From the NCBI GenBank assembly GCA_910577215.1, contig CAJTMQ010000001.1, positions 15,187-40,769 on the forward strand: 25,583 bases of DNA, in the 5' to 3' direction. Position numbers and translations under genes: made by a program. Numbering within the stretch: the stretch's first letter is position 1; each line of letters begins with the position of its first letter. The notes under the pieces are model-generated. The model searched no databases. It was not told the origin of the DNA and saw only the letters and a list, made by a program, of their open reading frames with translations. Of the stretch, positions 16,490 to 24,810 are shown piece after piece. The DNA comes from an uncultured Eubacterium sp. (lineage in GTDB: Bacteria; Bacillota; Clostridia; Oscillospirales; Acutalibacteraceae).

Positions 16490-17122
16490 GTGACGAAAAA
16501 AGAAAGAGCCGAAAGGGCTGTTGAAATATTAAAGGAATTGTATCCTGAAGCAATTTGCTCGCTTAACGCGTCAAATCCGTTTGAGCTGCTTGTTGCGGTA
16601 AGGCTTTCTGCACAATGCACGGATGCAAGGGTAAATATTGTTACACCTGCACTTTTTGCCAGATATAAAACTCTTGAGGATTATGCGAATGCAGATGTTA
16701 AAGAGGTTGAAAAATACATACATTCCTGTGGCTTTTATAAGAACAAGGCAGAATCCATAGTCGGAATGGCACAGAAAATTTTGAGTGATTTCGGCGGTGA
16801 AGTGCCTGATAATATTGATGATTTGATAACGCTTCCGGGCGTGGGAAGAAAAACGGCAAATCTTATTGTTGGTGATGTTTACGGCAAGGAAGCAATTGTT
16901 GTTGATACACATTGTATCAGAATAACAAACCGTATAGGTCTTGTTGCGGAAAAAGACCCTAAAAAGATTGAGTTTGCTCTTAAAAAAATTATTCCTGCAG
17001 ATGAAGGCTCTGATTTCTGCCACAGAATCGTTCTTTTCGGCAGAGATGTTTGCTCTGCAAGAAAGCCGCTTTGCAGTGAATGCATAATGAATGAAATTTG
17101 CAAACAGGTTGGAGTTAAATAA
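16490..17122 (+). CDS. nth: Endonuclease III (DNA glycosylase/AP lyase)
   Basis: Endonuclease III removes oxidised pyrimidines from DNA and cuts the abasic site in base excision repair. The helix-hairpin-helix LPGVGRKTAN holds catalytic Lys121, and catalytic Asp139 lies in VVDTHC. The C-terminal [4Fe-4S] cluster motif is complete, with C188-x6-C195-x2-C198-x5-C204. The length of 210 residues is typical. The start is GTG at 16490; in-frame codons upstream reach a TAA at 16466 with no ATG, so GTG is well supported, though its ribosome binding site (GGGGA at 16475-16479) is weak. A 13-codon frame just upstream ends across this GTG (see findings). aroK follows after 3 bases. Confidence 0.94.
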   Translation: MTKKERAERAVEILKELYPEAICSLNASNPFELLVAVRLSAQCTDARVNIVTPALFARYKTLEDYANADVKEVEKYIHSCGFYKNKAESIVGMAQKILSDFGGEVPDNIDDLITLPGVGRKTANLIVGDVYGKEAIVVDTHCIRITNRIGLVAEKDPKKIEFALKKIIPADEGSDFCHRIVLFGRDVCSARKPLCSECIMNEICKQVGVK

Positions 17123-17125
17123 TTA

Positions 17126-17629
17126 ATGAATTCAAATATAATTTTAATCGGTATGCCCGGTTCGGGTAAATCAACTTGCGGCGTGCTTGCAGCAAAAGCA
17201 TTGCTTAAAAATTTTTTTGATACGGATTTGCTTATTCAGAATCTTGAAAACAAAAGGCTTCAGGAAATTATTGATGAAAAGGGTATTGCCTATTTTGAGA
17301 ATGCCGAGGAAACTGCTATTTTATCTCTTAATATTCAGGGCACTGTTATTGCAACAGGCGGCAGTGTTATATACAGTGAAAAGGCAATGCAGCATTTGCA
17401 GAAGCTCGGTAAGATAATATATCTTCATCTTGATTATAAAACAATGGAAAACCGTATAAGCAATATAACAACAAGAGGTGTTGTGCTTCGCTGCGGCAGC
17501 ACATTGCTTGATATGTATAATGAAAGGCTTCCGCTTTATAAAAAATATGCACGGGAAACCATTGTCTGCGATAAAAATACTGTTGAAGAAACAGTTGAAA
17601 AAATTGTTGCTGCAGCAAATAAAATTTAG
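17126..17629 (+). CDS. Shikimate kinase-like P-loop kinase
   Basis: The fold is that of shikimate kinase, which phosphorylates shikimate in aromatic amino acid synthesis. Seen in the 167-residue sequence are Walker A G9-MPGSGKST, D32-T-D34 at the place of the shikimate-binding Asp, the ATGGS glycine motif at about 75-79, and NERLPLY, which holds the family Arg near the C-terminus. One key feature is missing. The FRxxE motif reads FENAE, so Glu58 replaces the Arg that contacts the shikimate carboxylate. The lid region is also changed to TTRGVVL instead of RPLL. I recall a clostridial subgroup with these changes that is commonly labelled shikimate kinase, but the substrate may differ, so I leave the symbol empty. 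Confidence 0.8.
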   Translation: MNSNIILIGMPGSGKSTCGVLAAKALLKNFFDTDLLIQNLENKRLQEIIDEKGIAYFENAEETAILSLNIQGTVIATGGSVIYSEKAMQHLQKLGKIIYLHLDYKTMENRISNITTRGVVLRCGSTLLDMYNERLPLYKKYARETIVCDKNTVEETVEKIVAAANKI

Positions 17630-17631
17630 GC

Positions 17632-17661
17632 TTGAATATATATAACCCTTTGTGTTATTAT
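17632..17661 (+). promoter_or_regulatory. Likely promoter of guaB
   Basis: TTGAAT (17632-17637) and TATTAT (17656-17661) are separated by 18 bases in the gap before guaB. The -10 lies 35 bases before the ATG. The region is very AT-rich, so chance matches are possible. Confidence 0.5.
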
Positions 17662-17695
17662 ATAGAATAATATTTAAGTAAACGGAGGAATTACT

Positions 17696-19168
17696 ATGAA
17701 CGAATACGGTGCAAAATTTGTTAAAGAAGGCTTAACCTTTGATGATGTGCTTCTTATACCTGCGGAAAGCGATGTTCTGCCTAACGCGGTTGATTTATCA
17801 ACAAACTTAACAAAGGATATTAAGCTTAATATTCCTCTTATGACCTCTGCTATGGATACTGTTACAGAATCCAATATGGCTATTGCCATTGCAAGAGAAG
17901 GCGGCATTGGCGTTATACATAAGAATATGACGATTGAGGATCAGGCAACAGAGGTGGATAAGGTTAAAAGATCCGAAAACGGTGTTATTACAAATCCTTT
18001 CTTCCTTTCACCGCAGAATACTGCACTTGATGCCGAGAAGCTTATGAGAAAATACAAGATAAGCGGTGTTCCGATTTGTGAGGAGGACGGCACACTTGTT
18101 GGTATTCTTACAAACCGTGATATGAGATTTATGACAGATTATGATGTGAAAATTGCTTCTGTTATGACTCCTAAGGATAAGCTTGTTACCGGCAGTGCAG
18201 GTATGACTCTTGAGGATGCTAAAAAGGTACTTATGGCATCTAAGGTTGAAAAGCTCCCTCTTGTTGATAAAAACGGCAGACTCACGGGTCTTGTAACAAT
18301 AAAGGATATTGAAAAAAGCTTTAAATATCCGAATACTGCTCGTGATAAAGAGGGCAGACTTCTTTGTGCAGCAGCACTTGGTGTTACAAACGATGTGCTT
18401 GACCGTGCAAAGGCTCTTGCAGATGCACAGGTTGATGCTTTTATTCTTGATTCTGCTCACGGTCATTCCGAAAATATTATCAAAGCAGTTGCAAAAGTAA
18501 AAAATGCATTCCCGAATATTTCTCTTATTGCAGGTAATGTTGCCACTGCTGAGGGTACAGAGGCTCTTATTAAAGCAGGTGCTGATGCAGTAAAAGTTGG
18601 TATAGGACCCGGTTCTATTTGTACAACACGTGTTGTTGCAGGTATTGGTGTTCCGCAGATTACCGCTATTTATGACTCGGCTGAAATGGCAGATAAATAC
18701 GGTATTCCGATTATTGCAGACGGCGGTATTAAATACAGCGGTGAAATTGTTAAGGCAATTGCAGCAGGCGGAAGTGTTGTTATGGTTGGTTCACTGGTTG
18801 CAGGCTGTGAGGAATCACCGGGAGAAATCGAAATTTATCAGGGTCGTCAGTTCAAGGTTTACCGCGGTATGGGTTCACTCGGTGCTATGAACAAGGGCTC
18901 TGCTGACCGTTATTTCCAGAACGGCACAAAGAAATTTGTTCCGGAAGGTGTTGAGGGCCGTGTGCCTTATAAGGGACCTGTTGGTGATACCGTTTATCAG
19001 ATGATGGGCGGTCTTCGTTCGGGTATGGGTTATGTTGGTTGCCACAATATCAGCGAGCTTCGCACAAATGCTAAGTTTATCAAAATTACAGGTGCAGGTC
19101 TTGTTGAAAGCCATCCGCATGATGTTCATATCACGAAGGAAGCTCCGAACTATTCAGGCAATAAATAA
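17696..19168 (+). CDS. guaB: Inosine-5'-monophosphate dehydrogenase
   Basis: IMPDH oxidises IMP to XMP with NAD, the committed step of GTP synthesis. The 490-residue protein has the full bacterial plan: an N-terminal barrel part (LTFDDVLLIPAESDVLP), two CBS domains (about residues 95-210), then the barrel with the catalytic loop GPGSICTTR containing Cys309. The substrate loop IADGGIKYSG, the flap region YRGMGSLGAMNKGSADRY and the late GGLRSGMGYVG are also present. The ATG follows a GGAGG site by 7 bases. It has a likely promoter of its own and a strong terminator, so guanine nucleotide supply can be controlled apart from the upstream operon. Confidence 0.97.
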   Translation: MNEYGAKFVKEGLTFDDVLLIPAESDVLPNAVDLSTNLTKDIKLNIPLMTSAMDTVTESNMAIAIAREGGIGVIHKNMTIEDQATEVDKVKRSENGVITNPFFLSPQNTALDAEKLMRKYKISGVPICEEDGTLVGILTNRDMRFMTDYDVKIASVMTPKDKLVTGSAGMTLEDAKKVLMASKVEKLPLVDKNGRLTGLVTIKDIEKSFKYPNTARDKEGRLLCAAALGVTNDVLDRAKALADAQVDAFILDSAHGHSENIIKAVAKVKNAFPNISLIAGNVATAEGTEALIKAGADAVKVGIGPGSICTTRVVAGIGVPQITAIYDSAEMADKYGIPIIADGGIKYSGEIVKAIAAGGSVVMVGSLVAGCEESPGEIEIYQGRQFKVYRGMGSLGAMNKGSADRYFQNGTKKFVPEGVEGRVPYKGPVGDTVYQMMGGLRSGMGYVGCHNISELRTNAKFIKITGAGLVESHPHDVHITKEAPNYSGNK

Positions 19169-19197
19169 GATTAATATTTAAATTTTATAAATTTGCG

Positions 19198-19245
19198 GCA
19201 TTAAATGATAGTGTTAAAAAAATACTATCATTTAATGCTTTTTTG
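19198..19245 (+). terminator. Rho-independent terminator after guaB
   Basis: A 15-base perfect stem, GCATTAAATGATAGT (19198-19212) with ACTATCATTTAATGC (19224-19238), has an 11-base A-rich loop and is followed by TTTTTTG. Confidence 0.94.
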
Positions 19246-19283
19246 TGTTATGATAACAATATACATCTATAGAGGTTGATTTT

Positions 19284-20132
19284 ATGTCTGAAAGAAAGCA
19301 GCGACTGAAGCTGCGATGGCAGAAGTTTAAAAGATTTTTAAAGCGTAATATGACACCAACCTGGGCAAAGCATTTCAGCTATCAGGTTATTTCTTTTATA
19401 ATTTCGGTTTTTATGGTTATCGGCGTTGCAGAATACGCCGTTACGAAAAGCTATGATGAAAGGAAGCTGAGTTTTGTGGAAAATTTTACGATAACAGCAC
19501 ATTCAGGTTCGTTTGATACAGTTGAAAACAGTCTTGATTTTGTGCAGGCTGCAATTAACAATAATGTGGAGGTTGTGGAGCTTGATGTAAGGCAAAGACC
19601 GAACGGAACACTTGTTATGGCCCATGATATTGTTATAACAAATAATGACGGTGTGCCTATAGCAGATGCATTTGAGATTCTTAAAGGAACAAGCATTCTT
19701 ATTAATCTTGATATAAAAGAAACAAGAACGCTCAATGCTCTTCACGATTTGCTTGTTGAATACGAACTTTACGGCAATGCATTTTTAACGGGAATTGAAA
19801 GTGCTGACGTTGATGCAGTTAAAGAATCTACATGCGCCGATCTGGATTTTTACCTTAATTGTCAGCCGTCAAGAATGAGAATTTTTACAGAGGATTACAG
19901 AGCTAAGTTGCTTCAAACGCTTGAGGGAACAGGAGCGATAGGTGTAAACTGCAACTATAAATATGCAGGAGGTCAGCTTTCCGAGCTGCTGCACGAAAAC
20001 GGTTATAAGCTCTCCGTGTGGACTGTCAATAAGCAGAAGGATATGAAGCGTGTTCTGCTGCTTAAGCCTGATAATATAACAACAAAGCAGTATGATTTGC
20101 TGCTTTCAACAATAGATAATTGGGGTAACTGA
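19284..20132 (+). CDS. Membrane-anchored GDPD-like protein with altered catalytic motif
   Basis: Glycerophosphodiester phosphodiesterases hydrolyse glycerophosphodiesters with a metal-dependent barrel. This 282-residue protein has a basic N-terminus, one membrane segment (about 31-49) and an extracellular GDPD-like domain from about 68. Matches to the family are E81-N82, E99-L-D101, H114-D115 and VWTVN near the end. The first motif reads H73-S-G instead of HRG, so the conserved active-site Arg is Ser, and the later ELK-like motif reads LDIKE. It may have a different substrate or low activity. The ribosome binding site AGAGGT is 7 bases before the ATG. The only upstream promoter candidates are weak, such as TATGAT at 19249. 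A nitroreductase and a canonical GDPD follow. Confidence 0.8.
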   Translation: MSERKQRLKLRWQKFKRFLKRNMTPTWAKHFSYQVISFIISVFMVIGVAEYAVTKSYDERKLSFVENFTITAHSGSFDTVENSLDFVQAAINNNVEVVELDVRQRPNGTLVMAHDIVITNNDGVPIADAFEILKGTSILINLDIKETRTLNALHDLLVEYELYGNAFLTGIESADVDAVKESTCADLDFYLNCQPSRMRIFTEDYRAKLLQTLEGTGAIGVNCNYKYAGGQLSELLHENGYKLSVWTVNKQKDMKRVLLLKPDNITTKQYDLLLSTIDNWGN

Positions 20133-20133
20133 T

Positions 20134-20928
20134 ATGACGAATGCCGAATATATAAAAGCAATAGAAATGCGTACCTCAAGAAGAAGCTATAAAAGTATCA
20201 GTCTGGATAAGGATACAGTGTCAATCATAAAGGATATGGTTGATTATGTTAACGGCAAGGCAAATCTCAATTTTGTTTTTATTGAAGATGCGTCCTTTGC
20301 CTTTAACATCTTCTCCGGTAAATTTTCCGCAATTGCTGTTTGCGGACCCGATACAATAGCGGCACGTGAGGACTGCGGTTATTACGGGGAAACAATCGTT
20401 CTTCAGTGTGCATATCATGGGCTTGGAACGTGTTGGGTTTCAAGCACCTATAATGAAAACAAAATGCTTGAAGCACTTGATTTGCCTAAAAAGGTTCGCC
20501 TTTACTGTGTTATTACAATAGGCTTTGTTCATGCAAAGAAAAGTCTTAAAGAAAATATGTTTTATAAAGCCACGCATAAAACCAGCAAACCGTATCAAAA
20601 AATGTTTGAGGTATGTGAGAAAAAACTGCCTGAGCATTTTGAATATGCAATGCAGCTTGTTGAAGTAGCTCCGAGTGCGGTGAACCGTCGCCCCGTAAAG
20701 TTCAGATATGAAAACGGTGTTGTTTCTGCATCAGTTGATGAGCCGTATTCGGATAAAAGCATTGATTTCGGAATTGCCAAACTGCACTTTCAGCTTGGTG
20801 CATCGGCAAAGGGGGTCAAAGGGGAATGGATAGACGGAAGTTTTGTTACAGATAATAACCGCGTTTTGAAATTTCCTAATGTGAATTTAAACTCAAATAA
20901 TGAAGAAGGAGATTCTGAAAATGAGTAA
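20134..20928 (+). CDS. Nitroreductase family protein (TM1586 type)
   Basis: These FMN-binding enzymes reduce nitro groups or other electron acceptors with NAD(P)H; the natural substrate is unknown. The 264-residue protein begins with the family pattern R13-TSRRSYK. It has GYYGETIVLQCAYHGLGTCWV at about residues 83-103, then APSAVNRRPVKF and DFGIAKLHFQLGA in the second half. The length and two-part layout fit the TM1586 (putative TM nitroreductase) subgroup rather than the shorter classic nitroreductases. The start lies one base after the previous stop, and the gene end overlaps the next start by 8 bases, so the three genes form one unit. The cytoplasmic location is inferred from the lack of a signal or membrane segment. 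Confidence 0.85.
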   Translation: MTNAEYIKAIEMRTSRRSYKSISLDKDTVSIIKDMVDYVNGKANLNFVFIEDASFAFNIFSGKFSAIAVCGPDTIAAREDCGYYGETIVLQCAYHGLGTCWVSSTYNENKMLEALDLPKKVRLYCVITIGFVHAKKSLKENMFYKATHKTSKPYQKMFEVCEKKLPEHFEYAMQLVEVAPSAVNRRPVKFRYENGVVSASVDEPYSDKSIDFGIAKLHFQLGASAKGVKGEWIDGSFVTDNNRVLKFPNVNLNSNNEEGDSENE

Positions 20929-21802
20929 AGCAGAAAAGAAGAAATGGAGCATAGGTAAAAAAGTGGTTGTGATTATTTTAGCTGTAATATTTGTACTTTT
21001 GGCAGCAGCAGTAACAGGTGGATTGGTTTATCTTCACAGCTATTGCCAAACAAAAGATTACAATATTATCAGCACTGCCGACATCACGGACAAGGAAGTA
21101 ACTCTTATTGCACACAGAGGCTTCAGTGCAGTAGCACCTGAAAATACGGCACCTGCATTTCAGGAGGCAGGGCTTGCAGGCTTTGGCGCTGCAGAATGTG
21201 ATATTTACCGTACGAAGGACGGCAAATGGATCATTCATCACGATTCCCATACATACAGAATGATGGATAAATCAGCATATGTTGAAAAGCTTACATATGA
21301 TGAAATTATGGAATATACATATGACAACGGCTCCAATATTGCAAACTATCCGGAGCTTAAGGTTTGCACGCTTGAACAATATCTTGATATTTGTAATCAA
21401 TATGATATGATTCCTGTTATTGAGCTTAAAGGTGCCAATAATACAGAGCACTATGATGAAATTGTGACAAGTGTTGAGGAAAGAGGTTTAACAGATAAGG
21501 TTGTTTATATTTCTTTCCATCTTGATAATCTTAAAAAGCTGAGAGAGCTTTCAGAAGATTCAACACTCTATTATCTTGTTCATACAATTGATGAACAGGC
21601 AATTAATGATGCACTTTCACTCGGAGGAAAATGCGGAATTGATTTTAACGGTAACAGAGAGGCAAATACAAAAGAAATCATTCAGCAGTGTTTTGATAAG
21701 GGTCTTCTTATGGGAGCATGGACAATTGATACACCTGAGGCACTTAATCGCATGCTTGATTGCGGTGTAACCCTTATTACAACAAATGCAATTAGACCTT
21801 GA
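20921..21802 (+). CDS. Membrane-anchored glycerophosphodiester phosphodiesterase
   Basis: This protein hydrolyses glycerophosphodiesters, probably outside the membrane. It has one N-terminal membrane segment (about residues 12-36) and a GDPD barrel from about 58 to 290. The active-site set is complete: H65-R66-G67, E74-N-T76, E92-C-D94, H106-H107-D108, and E in VIELKG, with AWTIDT near the end. Possible substrates are lipid headgroup diesters or glycerophosphate-type wall polymers, but nothing in the sequence decides this. The start at 20921 is chosen because GAAGGAG at 20905-20911 lies 9 bases upstream; an ATG at 20900 precedes that site and is rejected. It shares the operon with a catalytically altered relative two genes earlier. 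Confidence 0.92.
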   Translation: MSKAEKKKWSIGKKVVVIILAVIFVLLAAAVTGGLVYLHSYCQTKDYNIISTADITDKEVTLIAHRGFSAVAPENTAPAFQEAGLAGFGAAECDIYRTKDGKWIIHHDSHTYRMMDKSAYVEKLTYDEIMEYTYDNGSNIANYPELKVCTLEQYLDICNQYDMIPVIELKGANNTEHYDEIVTSVEERGLTDKVVYISFHLDNLKKLRELSEDSTLYYLVHTIDEQAINDALSLGGKCGIDFNGNREANTKEIIQQCFDKGLLMGAWTIDTPEALNRMLDCGVTLITTNAIRP

Positions 21803-21897
21803 TTATACTTATTGCAAGGCACGGAAATGAAATAAGCGGATTCAGAGGCGGCTGGAGCCACTTCGATCTTGATGATACGGAAGTAGTACAGTAGATT
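21799..21897 (+). pseudogene. Possible 5' remnant of a histidine phosphatase gene
   Basis: A frame overlapping the GDPD stop (first codon TTG at 21799) reads LIILIARHGNEISGF, then RGGWSHFDLDDTEVVQ and a stop at 21895-21897. The RHG triad followed by a GW...L...Q pattern is the N-terminal signature of the phosphoglycerate mutase/histidine phosphatase superfamily. Only about 32 residues remain; the rest of the domain, with its later catalytic residues, is missing and a terminator follows. I read it as a decayed, 3'-truncated gene. The stretch is short, so a chance resemblance cannot be excluded. Confidence 0.4.
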
Positions 21898-21927
21898 CCT
21901 GTTGTGATATTGTTAAAATAGAAATAT

Positions 21928-21962
21928 AAAAGCACCGAAGATTTTTCTTCGGTGCTTTTGTT
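21928..21962. terminator. Bidirectional terminator between the GDPD operon and secA
   Basis: A 14-base perfect stem, AAAAGCACCGAAGA (21928-21941) with TCTTCGGTGCTTTT (21946-21959), has a TTTT loop. Both strands give a GC-rich stem ending in a T-run, so it can stop transcription from the plus-strand GDPD operon and from minus-strand secA, whose stop codon lies 16 bases to the right. Confidence 0.92.
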
Positions 21963-21975
21963 TAGCAATACGTTA

Positions 21976-24735
21976 TTATTTATCGTTCTTTTCTGCTAAC
22001 TTTTCAGGTGAGCCGCAGCACTTTTTATATTTTTTGCCGCTGCCGCAGGGACAAAGATCATTAGGACCGATCTTCTTGCCTTTTCTTACAGGCTCTGCCT
22101 TAACACTGTCATCTCCGCCTGCGGATGTTGCAGTTACCTTCGCAACCGCTTTTCTTTCAACATCCTCACGTCTTCTCGGAATGCTTGTAAGCATCATTTT
22201 TACAGTGTTTTCACGAATTGTTGCAGTCATTTCATCAAACATATCATATGATTCGTTTCTGAAAGCAACAACAGGATCCTGCTGTGCATAGGAACGAAGG
22301 TGAATACCCTCTTTAAGATCATCCATTGCATCAATGTGCTCCATCCAAAGCATATCAACATTGCGCAGAAGAACCATCTTTTCAAATTCGCCGTAAAGCT
22401 CATCGCCAAGCATAGCACGCTTGTCTTCAAGAATCTTATGACCTCTTTCTTTAAGCGTTTCGGCAATATCGTCAACGGAAAGCTCATCTGTGTTTTCAAA
22501 ATCGTCTTCCTTAACAAGCCAGCCTTTGTATTTTTCTTTCAGACCGTTTATATTCCAGTCTTTCTTATCGGCATCCTTTGCACAGTAAATGTTGATGTTT
22601 TCTTCAACACTTGAATCAAGCATATTGGCAATTCTGTCGGTTAAATCAATGCCGTCAAGGACCATGTTACGCTGCTTGTAAATAAGCTCTCTCTGGCGGT
22701 TCATAACATCGTCATACTGAAGAGTGTTTTTACGAATGCCGAAGTTTCGTCCCTCAACCTTACGCTGAGAGGATTCAACTGTTCTGGTAATCATCTTGCT
22801 TGTGATAGGCATATTTTCATCGTCGGAAAGCATGCCCATAATGGATTTCATTCTGTCTCCGCCGAAAAGACGCATTAAATCATCTTCAAGTGAAAGGTAA
22901 AACTGTGATTTACCGGGGTCACCCTGACGTCCGGAACGTCCTCTTAACTGGTTATCAATACGGCGTGAATCGTGACGTTCAGTACCGAGAATGAAAAGAC
23001 CGCCTGCTTCTCTTACCTTTTCAGCTTCTTCTTTAATGTCATTCTTATACTTTGCTTCAAGCTCACGGAAAATCTTGCGGGCGTTCAGAATTTCCTCGTT
23101 ATCTGTTTCACCGAAGCCTGTTGCTTCTGCAATAAGCTCATCGGTATACTGCATTTTTTTCATTTCCGATTTTGCAAGGAATTCCGCATTACCGCCAAGC
23201 ATAATATCGGTACCACGGCCTGCCATGTTTGTTGCAATGGTAACAGCCCCAAGCTTACCTGCCTGCGCAATAATTTCAGCTTCTCGCTCATGGTTTTTAG
23301 CATTCAGAACATTATGCGGAATTTTTGCTTTTTTAAGAAGTTTTGAAAGAATCTCACTCTTTTCAATGCTGATTGTGCCCACAAGTATCGGCTGACCTTT
23401 TTCGTGACACTCCTTAATCTGCTCTATAGCATTAAGGAATTTTCCGCGTTCTGTCTGAAAAATAACATCGGGCATATCCTCTCGGAGAAGCGGTTTGTTT
23501 GTAGGGATTTCAACAACATCAAGCTTGTAGATTTCATTGAATTCGGGAGCCTCTGTTGAAGCGGTACCTGTCATACCCGAAAGCTTGCCGTAAAGGCGGA
23601 AGTAGTTCTGGAAGGTAATTGTTGCAAGCGTTTTGCTCTCATGCTCAACCTTAACATTTTCCTTAGCTTCAAGTGCCTGGTGCAGACCGTCATTATAACG
23701 TCTGCCAAGCATAATACGACCCGTAAATTCGTCAACAATAAGTACCTGACCGTCTTTAACAACATAATCAATATCACGGCGCATAACGCCTGTTGCCTTG
23801 ATGGCCTGATTGATATGGTGGAGCAGCGTGGTATTTTCCATATCCATAAGATTTTCAATACCAAAACGCGCTTCGGCTTTCTTTACACCGCTCTGTGTAA
23901 GTGTTGCAGTTTTTGCTTTTTCGTCAACAACATAGTCACCGTCATAGGTTTCCTCAGTGTCCTTCTTTTCGTCCATCTGGGCAACCTTAACCATTTTAAG
24001 GCTTTTGGCAAATTCATTTGCACGCCTGTACATATCGGTAGACTGATCGCCTTTACCGCTGATGATAAGAGGTGTTCTTGCCTCGTCAATAAGGATAGAG
24101 TCTACCTCGTCAACTATGGCAAAGGCATGCTCTCTTTGCACTTTCTGTGCTTTATACTGCACCATATTGTCACGAAGATAGTCAAATCCCATTTCGTTAT
24201 TTGTGCCGTAGGTAATATCGCAGTTATACGCTTCTTTTCTTTCATCATTGTTTTTTTCGTGAATGATAAGCCCTGTTGAAAGACCGAGGAAACGGTAAAG
24301 CTTACCCATCCATTCACAGTCACGCTTAGCAAGGTAATCGTTTACGGTAACAATGTGAACACCGTTTCCCGTAAGTGCGTTGAGATATGCAGGAAGTGTT
24401 GCAACAAGCGTTTTACCTTCACCTGTTTTCATTTCTGCAATTCTGCCCTGATGAAGAACAATACCGCCTATAATTTGTACCTCAAAGTGCTTCATTCCAA
24501 GCACACGCCATGCACCCTCACGGCACACCGCAAATGCATCGGGAAGAATGTCATCAAGCGTTTCGCCGTCTGCAAGTCTGCCCTTGAGGATTGCGGTCTG
24601 GGCAACAAGCTCCTTGTCATCCATTGCCTGATATTTGCTTTCAAGCTCAAGCACCTTGTCTGAAATTTTTTTAATCTTTTTTACCTCTTTTGCGGAGTAA
24701 TCTCCGAAAAGTGCAGTAAGAAATTTATTTGCCAT
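21976..24735 (-). CDS. secA: Preprotein translocase ATPase SecA
   Basis: SecA is the ATP-driven motor that pushes preproteins through SecYEG; the signal-peptide proteins in this window would depend on it. The 919-residue protein starts at an ATG preceded on the minus strand by GAGGTGAA. Motifs are Walker A in M102-KTGEGKT, the D209-E-V-D212 Walker B in VDEVDSILIDEAR, MTGTA in the middle, and GTERHDSRRIDNQLRGRSGR for the second motor domain. The C-terminus carries a zinc-binding SEC-C motif with C895, C897, C906 and C907. Length and tail are those of a full housekeeping SecA. It lies 75 bases downstream of the lipoprotein gene with no terminator between, so the two may share a transcript. Confidence 0.97.
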   Translation of the reverse strand: MANKFLTALFGDYSAKEVKKIKKISDKVLELESKYQAMDDKELVAQTAILKGRLADGETLDDILPDAFAVCREGAWRVLGMKHFEVQIIGGIVLHQGRIAEMKTGEGKTLVATLPAYLNALTGNGVHIVTVNDYLAKRDCEWMGKLYRFLGLSTGLIIHEKNNDERKEAYNCDITYGTNNEMGFDYLRDNMVQYKAQKVQREHAFAIVDEVDSILIDEARTPLIISGKGDQSTDMYRRANEFAKSLKMVKVAQMDEKKDTEETYDGDYVVDEKAKTATLTQSGVKKAEARFGIENLMDMENTTLLHHINQAIKATGVMRRDIDYVVKDGQVLIVDEFTGRIMLGRRYNDGLHQALEAKENVKVEHESKTLATITFQNYFRLYGKLSGMTGTASTEAPEFNEIYKLDVVEIPTNKPLLREDMPDVIFQTERGKFLNAIEQIKECHEKGQPILVGTISIEKSEILSKLLKKAKIPHNVLNAKNHEREAEIIAQAGKLGAVTIATNMAGRGTDIMLGGNAEFLAKSEMKKMQYTDELIAEATGFGETDNEEILNARKIFRELEAKYKNDIKEEAEKVREAGGLFILGTERHDSRRIDNQLRGRSGRQGDPGKSQFYLSLEDDLMRLFGGDRMKSIMGMLSDDENMPITSKMITRTVESSQRKVEGRNFGIRKNTLQYDDVMNRQRELIYKQRNMVLDGIDLTDRIANMLDSSVEENINIYCAKDADKKDWNINGLKEKYKGWLVKEDDFENTDELSVDDIAETLKERGHKILEDKRAMLGDELYGEFEKMVLLRNVDMLWMEHIDAMDDLKEGIHLRSYAQQDPVVAFRNESYDMFDEMTATIRENTVKMMLTSIPRRREDVERKAVAKVTATSAGGDDSVKAEPVRKGKKIGPNDLCPCGSGKKYKKCCGSPEKLAEKNDK

Positions 24736-24810
24736 TATTTCACCTCGTAAATTCGGTAAATTTTAAAACTAAAATATACTAACATAAATTTTGTGTTGTG
24801 TCACTATCAA

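Noticed and set aside
16571..17023. 150-codon minus-strand frame over nth
   Set aside because: It is antisense to the catalytic region of endonuclease III, with no plausible start signal or recognisable protein words.
17655..17680. AT-rich inverted repeat near guaB as a purine operator
   Set aside because: ATTAT/ATAAT pairing is expected by chance in such AT-rich DNA, and no known purine box or G-riboswitch core is seen.
18008..18466. 152-codon minus-strand frame over guaB
   Set aside because: It is antisense to the CBS region of IMPDH; the composition is that of a shadow frame.
23641..24279. 212-codon open frame on the plus strand inside secA
   Set aside because: It lies wholly antisense to conserved SecA motor domain sequence, has no ribosome binding site and a Cys/Phe/Ile-rich composition typical of a reversed coding strand.
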